Below are positions 1-5,853 of a stretch of DNA of 5,853 nt, piece by piece (position 1 is the stretch's first letter; the number at the start of each line of letters is the position of its first letter). The stretch comes from Chlorobiota bacterium (GTDB taxonomy: Bacteria; Bacteroidota; Ignavibacteria; SZUA-365; JAADGX01), in the NCBI GenBank assembly GCA_013152135.1, contig JAADGX010000053.1:10724-16576 (forward strand). Reading direction: 5' to 3'. The position numbers and the translations under genes are program-made. A model generated the notes under the pieces. It was not told the origin of the DNA, did no database searches, and was given only the letters and a program-made list of their open reading frames with translations.

Positions 1-1353
1 TTCGAAATTCACCAGGGTTCCCAGTTTCTCGGCCCAAGTCGCGCTGGAGAACACCACCTTCGCTGCTTCGACGGTTGCCGTACGATTCGAAGCCATGACC
101 AGCAGGAATTCCAACTTGTCGAGTACGGCGGCAAAAGACGGATCCGCCGCAACGTCATCGTCCATAACCACCAGCGCCCGGATCTCGCCGCGGGCAATTC
201 CATCGACGATTCGATCCTTTATCTCGTGTCCGTCCGATCCAGCGCCGACCAAAAAGGCGCCGGCAGCGTTCGGTGTCTTATCAGCGCGAATGAGAAAATC
301 GTCTTCATCACCTTCGACAATATGGGGCAGGAAATCGACAAGACTGGAAGACATGATTTCACGCGCGAACTTCACCAGAAGGAAATTGTCCTCCACCGTC
401 GCCCGTGCCGACCCGATGAACGCCACCTCCGACCCCCTGTACTTCTTCAGTTCATCCGCCGCCATTGAATACGCCGTTCTCCAATCAGCCCGCTCCAACG
501 AACCGTCCCTGCGAATCATGGCGCCTTCGAGCCTGTCGTCACTGTGAACATGCTGAAACGATTCCAGCCTTCCCTTGTCGCACATCCAATACCTGTTGAC
601 GTGAGGGTTTTCACGCGGCGTGAGCCTGAGGATCTCATTTTTCCTGACCCACGCAACAACATTACAGCCACGGGCACAACCCGGACACACAGTTTCGGTT
701 TGCGACATGTCCCAAACGCGAGCCTTGAACCTGAACTCCTTGCTCGTAAGGGCTCCGACGGGGCAGAGGTCGATCACGTTCATCGAGTAGGGATTGTCCA
801 GCTTCTCGCCCGGAAACGTCTCGATGGTAACACGGTCGCCGCGTTCCACGAACGTCAACTGCGGATCTTTGATGATCTCGGAACAGAAGCGGATGCACCT
901 GGAACACGAGATGCAGCGCTCCGCATCAAAGACCACGTGCGGTCCCAGTTCCACGCGCTTACGCTTGTGATTTTTCTCTTCGTCGAACCGGCTTTCACCC
1001 CGAGAAAACCGGTATGCGTATTCCTGCAACTTGCAGTCACCGGCCTCGTCACAGATCGGGCAATCAAGCGGATGGTTGATCAGGATGAATTCCATGACGG
1101 CTTCCCTGGCCCGGATTGCTTTTTCCGAATCCACGTGAACCACCATACCGTCGGTGCAATACGTGGAGCATGCGATAACCTGCTTTGGAAGTTTTTCTAC
1201 TTCCACCAGACACATGCGGCAATTCCCAGAAACACTCAGTGCCGGATGCCAGCAGAAATGCGGTATGTAAATCCCGTTTTCGAGGGCAACCTCGATGACG
1301 GTCTTCCCCCGTTCCGTCTGGATTTCTCTGCCATTTATTGTTACGGTAATCAT
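1..1353 (-). CDS. nuoG: NADH-quinone oxidoreductase subunit G-like iron-sulfur protein (3' end cut off by window)
   Basis: Translating the minus strand from the ATG at 1353 gives 451 codons with no stop before the left edge, so the C-terminus is missing. Residues 1-75 form a [2Fe-2S] ferredoxin domain with ligands C34, C45, C48 and C62 (cluster N1b). H94-x3-C98-x2-C101-x5-C107 is the His/Cys cluster N5. C147, C150, C153 and C197 match N4. C223-x2-C226-x3-C230-x27-C258 matches N7, at the start of a molybdopterin-oxidoreductase-type Fe4S4 domain. From about residue 262 the sequence resembles the cofactor-free molybdopterin-like region of NuoG. In complex I this peripheral-arm subunit passes electrons from NADH/FMN towards quinone. 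[FeFe] hydrogenase and HoxU share the N-terminal half, but the N7 domain argues for NuoG. Extra cysteines C66 and C157 are not standard ligands. The start lies 6 bases after the aminotransferase stop, with a GAGGAA ribosome site. Family assignment is strong; the exact complex is inferred. Confidence 0.88.
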   Translation of the reverse strand, partial: MITVTINGREIQTERGKTVIEVALENGIYIPHFCWHPALSVSGNCRMCLVEVEKLPKQVIACSTYCTDGMVVHVDSEKAIRAREAVMEFILINHPLDCPICDEAGDCKLQEYAYRFSRGESRFDEEKNHKRKRVELGPHVVFDAERCISCSRCIRFCSEIIKDPQLTFVERGDRVTIETFPGEKLDNPYSMNVIDLCPVGALTSKEFRFKARVWDMSQTETVCPGCARGCNVVAWVRKNEILRLTPRENPHVNRYWMCDKGRLESFQHVHSDDRLEGAMIRRDGSLERADWRTAYSMAADELKKYRGSEVAFIGSARATVEDNFLLVKFAREIMSSSLVDFLPHIVEGDEDDFLIRADKTPNAAGAFLVGAGSDGHEIKDRIVDGIARGEIRALVVMDDDVAADPSFAAVLDKLEFLLVMASNRTATVEAAKVVFSSATWAEKLGTLVNFE

Positions 1354-1359
1354 AGGGAC

Positions 1360-2574
1360 TCAATTCCTCGATGCGTTGTTGTATTCGCTGATGCCACGTG
1401 CCAGCAACCGTACCGCCCGCCGGCATTCTTCCGCGTTCAGCACGTAGGCAATCCTGGCCTCCTGGTTCCCCATGCCGGCTGTTGCGTAGAATCCCGGTCC
1501 CGGTGCTATCATCGTTGTTTCATTCTCGTGGGCAAAATCGGTAAGCATCCACCGGGCAAAAGATTCGATGTCATCAACCGGCAATTTCGCCATGATGTAA
1601 AACGCGCCGCTGGGTTTCTGACAAACGATCCCCGGGATATTCATCAACTCCTCGTACGTCGCGTCGCGTCGCGCGCGATATTCATCAATCATGGGCGCGA
1701 TGTACTTGTCGCCAGTGTTGACGAGAGCGGCGCCTCCCACTTGTTCCAGCGTGGCGGTACACAAGCGCGCCTGTCCAAACCGCAACACGGATTCCATGAA
1801 CTCGGTATTCCTGCTGACAACACACCCGACGCGACCGCCACACAGGGAGTACCGCTTGGAAAGGCTGTCCAGTACGACCACCCGATCCTCCAATCCTTCC
1901 ATCTTCAACATGCTCGTCGTCTCTCCCTCGTAAACAAATTCCCGGTACACTTCATCAGAGAGAATAAAAAGGTCGTGTTGAAGGGCCAGGTCGGTCAAGA
2001 GTTCCAATTCACTGAGATCCAATACCGTTCCGGTTGGATTATTTGGATTGCAGATCATGATGGCCCTGGTTCGATCGGTGATGTGTCGCTCGATCTCATC
2101 TTTTGGCGGCAAGTGATAGCCGGTACCGGGATCGGTTGCTATCGGCACCAGCGTCACACCGGCCATGATCGCAAAGCCGTTGTAATTCGTATAGAACGGT
2201 TCGAATACGATCACCTCGTCTCCCGGTTCGGCCACGGCCATCATAGCAAACATCAGCGCCTCGGATCCGCCGGTGGTGATCACAATGTTCTCCTTCGCGA
2301 GCTTGATACTAATCCGGTCGTAATAGCCGATCATGCTTTCGATGAACTCTGCCAGGCCCTGCGAGTTCTTGTAGGCTATGACTTTTTCGTCGAATCCATG
2401 AACGGCGCGAAAAAACTCTTCGGGCGTTGCAATGTCCGGCTGACCGATATTCAAGTGATAAACGTGGATACCGCGTCTTTTCGCGTCTTCCGCCAACGGA
2501 ACGAGCTTGCGAATGGGAGATGCTGGGATGATACGTGCGCGGTGGGAAAGAGGAGGTGCTGGTTTAATACTCAT
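1360..2574 (-). CDS. Class I/II PLP-dependent aminotransferase (aspartate aminotransferase fold)
   Basis: This complete 404-residue protein has the usual length for fold-type I aminotransferases and no signal peptide, so it should be cytosolic. It would move an amino group between an amino acid and a 2-oxo acid through pyridoxal phosphate. Visible landmarks are the N-terminal LNIGQPDI segment (41-48), TGGSEA (101-106, phosphate binding), NPNNPTG (176-182), D207 in SDEVY (pyridine-nitrogen aspartate), K240 in SLSK (Schiff-base lysine), R248 eight residues later (phosphate contact) and R374 (substrate carboxylate). All key residues are present, so it should be active. The stretch after K240 is RYSLCGGR, with Cys and Gly where many relatives have Thr/Ala and a bulky residue. 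Substrate is not determined; aspartate, aromatic or other amino acids are possible. The ATG at 2574 is the only Met before residue 108 and fits the family N-terminus, although no strong Shine-Dalgarno precedes it. It probably leads a unit with the nuoG-like gene. Confidence 0.93.
   Translation of the reverse strand: MSIKPAPPLSHRARIIPASPIRKLVPLAEDAKRRGIHVYHLNIGQPDIATPEEFFRAVHGFDEKVIAYKNSQGLAEFIESMIGYYDRISIKLAKENIVITTGGSEALMFAMMAVAEPGDEVIVFEPFYTNYNGFAIMAGVTLVPIATDPGTGYHLPPKDEIERHITDRTRAIMICNPNNPTGTVLDLSELELLTDLALQHDLFILSDEVYREFVYEGETTSMLKMEGLEDRVVVLDSLSKRYSLCGGRVGCVVSRNTEFMESVLRFGQARLCTATLEQVGGAALVNTGDKYIAPMIDEYRARRDATYEELMNIPGIVCQKPSGAFYIMAKLPVDDIESFARWMLTDFAHENETTMIAPGPGFYATAGMGNQEARIAYVLNAEECRRAVRLLARGISEYNNASRN
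1364..1369 (-). promoter_or_regulatory. Ribosome binding site of the nuoG-like gene
   Basis: The minus strand reads GAGGAA, 10 bases before the ATG at 1353. The site lies within the last codons of the upstream aminotransferase, which supports translational coupling and fixes the nuoG start. Confidence 0.6.
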
Positions 2575-2591
2575 GTCTGGGTCAAGGGCGA

Positions 2592-2609
2592 TTCATCATC
2601 AAAGATGAA
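2592..2609. repeat. Short inverted repeat upstream of the aminotransferase gene
   Basis: TTCATC and GATGAA form a perfect 6-base inverted repeat around a 6-base spacer, 18 to 35 bases before the aminotransferase start, in the 181-base gap between it and the GH13 gene. It could be a small operator or leader hairpin, but a repeat this short can arise by chance. I see no convincing sigma-70 promoter and no GC-rich terminator hairpin with a T tract in the rest of the gap (2575-2755). Confidence 0.3.
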
Positions 2610-2755
2610 AAACATATCGGTTCAATTTACCTAATCCGTGTTATTTGTCCCAATCCGCTCCCGCCTTTTTCGCTACCAACGAGGAGTGGGAAAATACCAT
2701 CATCCGACAAATGATCCAGGGGCGAACGGTCTGGCAAATCAATTCGTCCGGTCTA

Positions 2756-4960
2756 TCAGCTCCTCTTCCGCAGGATTATTCCCGATGAAGGCGGCAAAAC
2801 GATTCTCGGGATATCGAGGTGTTCGCGCTTGACGCGGGATCCCGCCAGCAGGACCTCCCAGGATTCCCCGTTCAAGACAAACGTGGCTTCATTTTCCTGC
2901 TGGAAATTGAAAAGCACGGCGAACTCCGGGGCGGCTTTCTCGCGAATGTAAAAACCGCATGCGGGTGTTTGTCCGTTGAAGATGAACTCGTAATCTTCAT
3001 CCCCTGCGCGCCGAAAAGACGGATAGCGTTTCCGGATATTGATCAGTTCCCGGTAAAAGGAAACCAGGGTCGCATTCTTGTCAGCGTGATCGAAGTTGAT
3101 CCAGTTCGTTTCATCGTCTTTTTCGTAGCTGTTACTGTCCAACATTCCCGGCCGCACGTCCGGTACATTTGTATCGGCGATAACTTTGGATCGCGCGAAT
3201 TCCTGGCCCTCGGCCATCATGATGATCCCACGGCTGGTAAACAGTATCATGGCAGCCAGCTCGTTTAACACTTGCTGATTGAAAGACAAGACCGCGTGCT
3301 TTTCCCTATCCTCGACCACACCGAGAACGTGGATCTCACCGCTAGCGATGCGGATAAAATCGCCGAGCGTATACCCGTCGTGGGACTCGACAAAATTCAC
3401 CGCGTGCTCATACCCCTTGAACACCCCGCCATGGTCCGTTGTAGAACCCATGACAAGGCGAGTAAATAATTCCGGTGAGAAATGCTTTCCGAATATCATC
3501 CCGTGTTCCCGCACCGGGTGCGTACCCTTCACTTCGTTACGGAAACCGTCGTTCCAACAGGCTATCCCGGCACTTACGAATCGTGCCACGTCTTCTTCCT
3601 TTCCCGTCCAGGCCTCGGCAATAAGAACGACACCGGGATTGAGTGACCGCAGTTCCTCGCTTATGATCTCAACCGTTTCTTGATCGATCAAGGAAGCGAG
3701 ATCGAATCGAAAACCATCAAGCTTGAATTCGGTCATCCAGTATTTCAAGCTGTCCAGGATGAGCCTCCGCGCCATGGGCCTGTCAGTTTTGAAATCGTTT
3801 CCACATCCGCTCCAGCCTGTATCCCTGCCGTTGTCATCCAGATTGTAGTAGTATTTCCGGTCTGCCAATCGCAGGGGTTGAAAATCATACATGGAAGTGT
3901 GGTTGAATACGACGTCGAGGATAACGGCTATTCCATGGTCATGAAATGCTTTCACCATCTGCTTGAACTGCGTTATCTCCTCCCCCTCCATGGTAAGCCA
4001 TGCGCCAGGTTCCAGGTGTCCCGATGCATAGTATGGCTCGGGCGCGAAAAAGTACGATGTCATGTATCCCCAGTGATTCCGACAATAAGGATTCCAGGTA
4101 TTATACCAGCCAAGCACCTGCTGTCTGTACGGGATCTCGATTTTCGGAAAAGTCATGACCGGCATCAACTCCACCGCGTTGACACCGAGGCTCTTGATAT
4201 GTTCAATACCTCCGCGGACGCCGGGATAGACAAGTCCAAGGTAGGTCCCGCGCCTGTGTTCCGGTACAAGCGACGAGGGGTGCGCGGTCATATCCCGCAC
4301 GTGTAGTTCATAGACGAGAAGATCGCGTGGGTCGACAGTAATCCAATCGGTTTTTACCGGCGTCTCTGATCCCGGGAATATGATGCGTGTTCGTGCCGGC
4401 TGCTGGTATATATTCCGCACGACAACCGACTTCGCGTATGGATCCGCCACGGGAATACTCGGATCGAATTCTTCCCCCTCTTCACGCGGTCCGTCAATAC
4501 GGTAACAATACCAACTTGGGAGCCCATCATTTGGCAACCGGGTCTCCCAAACTCCGTCGCTTTGCGGCTCCATCGCCACCTGTTTGACTTCCGGGCCGTG
4601 CGCCGAATCGTACATTTCGAGCACAACCTTGAATGCGCGCGGAGCGAAAAGACGAAAGACCGCGACATCACCTTCCATGACACACCCAAGCGGTTTGTCA
4701 CTGGCCAACGTTTCGAAGAGGTCCCAGGGTGAAACAATAACACTGCCATGATCCTTGATTTGCAACTTGTAGGATTCACAGAAGACAATCCGCGCCGTAT
4801 GCAGAAGCAGTTCCCGGTTTCGCACTTCTACATCGAATACCTCCAGGGCGGGAATGAAGGTGACATCGCTTGCGCTGATACCGCTCGGTTCATCATCGAA
4901 ACGAACGACAGCGATCGTCAAAGATTGGAAATATGCCGAAAGAATATTCATGACCACCAA
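2756..4960 (-). CDS. GH13 glycoside hydrolase, glycogen/alpha-glucan debranching type (pullulanase/isoamylase-like)
   Basis: The protein has 734 residues from the TTG at 4960 (731 from the ATG at 4951) and no signal peptide, so it is probably cytoplasmic. About 88 N-terminal residues of unclear identity precede a CBM48-like beta domain (about 89-155, containing FRLFAPRA), then VADPYAKS (171-178) and the catalytic barrel (about 215-590). The four GH13 regions are complete: DVVFNH (349-354), GFRFDLA with nucleophile D420, AEAW with acid/base E449, and ESHDGYTL with D528 as transition-state stabiliser. A C-terminal beta domain follows (about 650-734). CBM48 plus these motifs points to hydrolysis of alpha-1,6 branches in glycogen, starch or limit dextrins. 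The pullulanase signature YNWGYDP is absent; NHWGYMT (295-301), followed by FFAPEP, is closer to isoamylase/GlgX. Branching activity or another GH13 specificity is not excluded. It stands apart from the genes on both sides. Confidence 0.88.
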   Translation of the reverse strand: MVVMNILSAYFQSLTIAVVRFDDEPSGISASDVTFIPALEVFDVEVRNRELLLHTARIVFCESYKLQIKDHGSVIVSPWDLFETLASDKPLGCVMEGDVAVFRLFAPRAFKVVLEMYDSAHGPEVKQVAMEPQSDGVWETRLPNDGLPSWYCYRIDGPREEGEEFDPSIPVADPYAKSVVVRNIYQQPARTRIIFPGSETPVKTDWITVDPRDLLVYELHVRDMTAHPSSLVPEHRRGTYLGLVYPGVRGGIEHIKSLGVNAVELMPVMTFPKIEIPYRQQVLGWYNTWNPYCRNHWGYMTSYFFAPEPYYASGHLEPGAWLTMEGEEITQFKQMVKAFHDHGIAVILDVVFNHTSMYDFQPLRLADRKYYYNLDDNGRDTGWSGCGNDFKTDRPMARRLILDSLKYWMTEFKLDGFRFDLASLIDQETVEIISEELRSLNPGVVLIAEAWTGKEEDVARFVSAGIACWNDGFRNEVKGTHPVREHGMIFGKHFSPELFTRLVMGSTTDHGGVFKGYEHAVNFVESHDGYTLGDFIRIASGEIHVLGVVEDREKHAVLSFNQQVLNELAAMILFTSRGIIMMAEGQEFARSKVIADTNVPDVRPGMLDSNSYEKDDETNWINFDHADKNATLVSFYRELINIRKRYPSFRRAGDEDYEFIFNGQTPACGFYIREKAAPEFAVLFNFQQENEATFVLNGESWEVLLAGSRVKREHLDIPRIVLPPSSGIILRKRS

Positions 4961-4971
4961 TGTATTCTATT

Positions 4972-4977
4972 TCACCT
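4972..4977 (-). promoter_or_regulatory. Ribosome binding site candidate that favours a TTG start for the GH13 gene
   Basis: The minus strand reads AGGTGA, 11 bases before the TTG at 4960 but 20 bases before the in-frame ATG at 4951. The only purine-rich stretch nearer that ATG, GGTGG, sits about 2 bases away, which is too close. Spacing therefore favours TTG, though the match is modest. Confidence 0.4.
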
Positions 4978-5025
4978 ACGCCAGGCAAAAGCGTTTTTCA
5001 CTTTGTCCGGAAATGGTACATTTCA

Positions 5026-5760
5026 ATGATGCCATGTGCGGATTACATAAAACACTATACGCTCGATGCCGAGATATTCGATTATTTCGAAAAGGGCTCA
5101 CCGGTTGACGAGGATTCAGCTCACCGGATTCAACAAACAGTCTGGCGCGCGATTGGTAATCTTGCGACATCCCCCATACTCGACATCGGTTCGGGAAACG
5201 GCTGGCTTGCCATGAAAACGAGTACCGCCGTTTCCATGGATTTATCATTGAAAAACGTGCGCCGCATTCGAGAAAAAACAGGCGGAATTGTTGTTGTTGC
5301 CGATGCAAACCGACTGCCTTTCCGCGCGTCAAGTTTTCACTGCGTGGTTGTTTCCGAAGTTCTTGAACACGTCAATAATCCTCCTGCCGTATTATCGGAA
5401 ATAAAAGCCGTAACGAAAACCGGCGGTAAAATCATTCTCAGTACGCCTTATAAAGAGAAGATTCCCGTTTACCTTTGCATTCATTGCAACAAACCGACGC
5501 CTGCGAACGCGCATCTCCATTCATTCAGCGAGGCTTCCATGAGAACGATGTGCGAGCAAGCCGGTCTCCCGTCTCCGTCCTTTTCGCTGGCCTTGAACAA
5601 GGCGTTCATCCAGCTTCGATTGTCATACGCCCTTCGTTTCCTTCCTCACGCTTTTTGGCGTATCGTTGACAGATGTTTTATGTTACTGATACGTAGCGCC
5701 CACATCATGCTTACCATCATCGAATTACAACCAAATGAGCGCAGCAAAACATCCTCTTGA
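5026..5760 (+). CDS. Class I SAM-dependent methyltransferase (Methyltransf_11-like)
   Basis: From the ATG at 5026 the protein has 244 residues. It transfers a methyl group from S-adenosylmethionine to an unknown acceptor. Motif I is LDIGSGNG (D53 to G59), the acidic residue ending strand 2 is D72, the adenine-side aspartate is D93 in ADANRLPF, and EVLEH (111-115) is the usual Methyltransf_11 motif; GGKIILSTP follows. After the core comes C151-x2-C154-x8-H163-x-H165, a possible metal-binding insertion. The C-terminus (about 209-234) is rich in hydrophobic and basic residues and could associate with membrane. An in-frame ATG at 4960 would add 22 residues, but these look like noise and would run through the divergent GH13 leader, so 5026 or 5029 is preferred. 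No clear Shine-Dalgarno precedes either. It is divergent from the GH13 gene, with about 65 bases between starts. The family is clear; the substrate is unknown. Confidence 0.85.
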   Translation: MMPCADYIKHYTLDAEIFDYFEKGSPVDEDSAHRIQQTVWRAIGNLATSPILDIGSGNGWLAMKTSTAVSMDLSLKNVRRIREKTGGIVVVADANRLPFRASSFHCVVVSEVLEHVNNPPAVLSEIKAVTKTGGKIILSTPYKEKIPVYLCIHCNKPTPANAHLHSFSEASMRTMCEQAGLPSPSFSLALNKAFIQLRLSYALRFLPHAFWRIVDRCFMLLIRSAHIMLTIIELQPNERSKTSS

Positions 5761-5853
5761 ATTTACATGCTTCCAAGACTTAGTGAAACGCAATTCTATT
5801 GACCCCGACACGGAATACCCGATCCGAATTAATTCCAAGAACGTTCGGTTCTA
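5735..5853 (+). CDS. Possible start of an unidentified gene, truncated by the right edge
   Basis: The ATG at 5735 opens a frame of 39 codons plus two bases with no stop before the window ends. It overlaps the last 26 bases of the methyltransferase gene in another frame, as in compact cotranscribed pairs. The peptide begins MSAAKHPLEF and is mixed polar with no signal peptide. I do not recognise it. No good Shine-Dalgarno precedes it, and 39 open codons is weak evidence, so this may be chance; the alternative is an untranslated tail after the methyltransferase. Confidence 0.35.
   Translation, partial: MSAAKHPLEFTCFQDLVKRNSIDPDTEYPIRINSKNVRF

Noticed and set aside
95..547. A 150-codon plus-strand frame near the left edge.
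   Set aside because: It lies antisense within the NuoG-like gene, which is open across the whole stretch, and its Ser/Arg-rich translation looks like out-of-frame sequence.
1..1353. The left-edge protein as an [FeFe] hydrogenase or a HoxU diaphorase subunit.
   Set aside because: The N-terminal clusters would fit either, but the N7 motif and the molybdopterin-like region after it are typical of NuoG. No H-cluster motif is seen in the visible part.
544..2634. A 696-codon open frame on the plus strand across most of nuoG and all of the aminotransferase gene.
   Set aside because: It is codon-aligned with the two minus-strand genes, so it stays open only because those genes use few TTA, CTA and TCA codons there. 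Its translation shows no recognisable domain, whereas the opposite strand encodes clear enzymes with all catalytic residues.
2575..2755. A terminator for the GH13 gene or a promoter for the aminotransferase gene in the 181-base gap.
   Set aside because: No GC-rich hairpin with a T tract was found, and candidate -35/-10 boxes had poor matches or wrong spacing. A 20-codon frame here has no supporting features.
3680..4306. A 208-codon plus-strand frame inside the GH13 gene, with a similar one at 2819-3268.
   Set aside because: Both lie antisense to the GH13 protein, which is confirmed by its four catalytic regions. Neither shows a domain.

Overview
The window is bacterial chromosomal DNA of roughly even base composition. 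It is densely coding, uses the standard bacterial code, and all three complete genes end in TGA. Nothing marks it as mobile: I see no transposase, integrase, phage gene, tRNA, rRNA or CRISPR array. The mix of a complex I type NuoG, a soluble glycogen-debranching-type enzyme and a class I aminotransferase suggests a free-living heterotroph. The lineage cannot be fixed from sequence alone.

Layout: the first five sixths of the window lies on the minus strand. Reading 5'->3' on that strand, the order is a GH13 debranching-type glycoside hydrolase (about 4960 to 2756), a 181-base gap holding only a small inverted repeat, a class I/II PLP aminotransferase (2574 to 1360), and 6 bases later a NuoG-like iron-sulfur protein (1353 to the left edge, where it is cut off still open). 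The last sixth is on the plus strand and divergent. It holds a small class I SAM-dependent methyltransferase (about 5026 to 5760) and the first 39 codons of an unidentified reading frame that overlaps its end and leaves the window at the right edge.

How the genes may work together: the aminotransferase and the NuoG-like gene are almost certainly cotranscribed. The stop and the next start are 6 bases apart, and the ribosome-binding site of the second lies inside the end of the first. The NuoG-like protein keeps every cysteine and histidine expected for clusters N1b, N5, N4 and N7, so it should be a functional electron carrier of an NADH dehydrogenase or related diaphorase or hydrogenase module; the partner subunits would lie beyond the left edge. 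The GH13 enzyme is a separate carbohydrate function, probably intracellular alpha-1,6-glucan processing. The methyltransferase is not obviously linked to either.

I found no clearly new biological system. The points most worth a second look are the aminotransferase/NuoG coupling, the mixed pullulanase/isoamylase character of the GH13 enzyme, and a C-x2-C-x8-H-x-H insertion in the methyltransferase that looks like a metal site.
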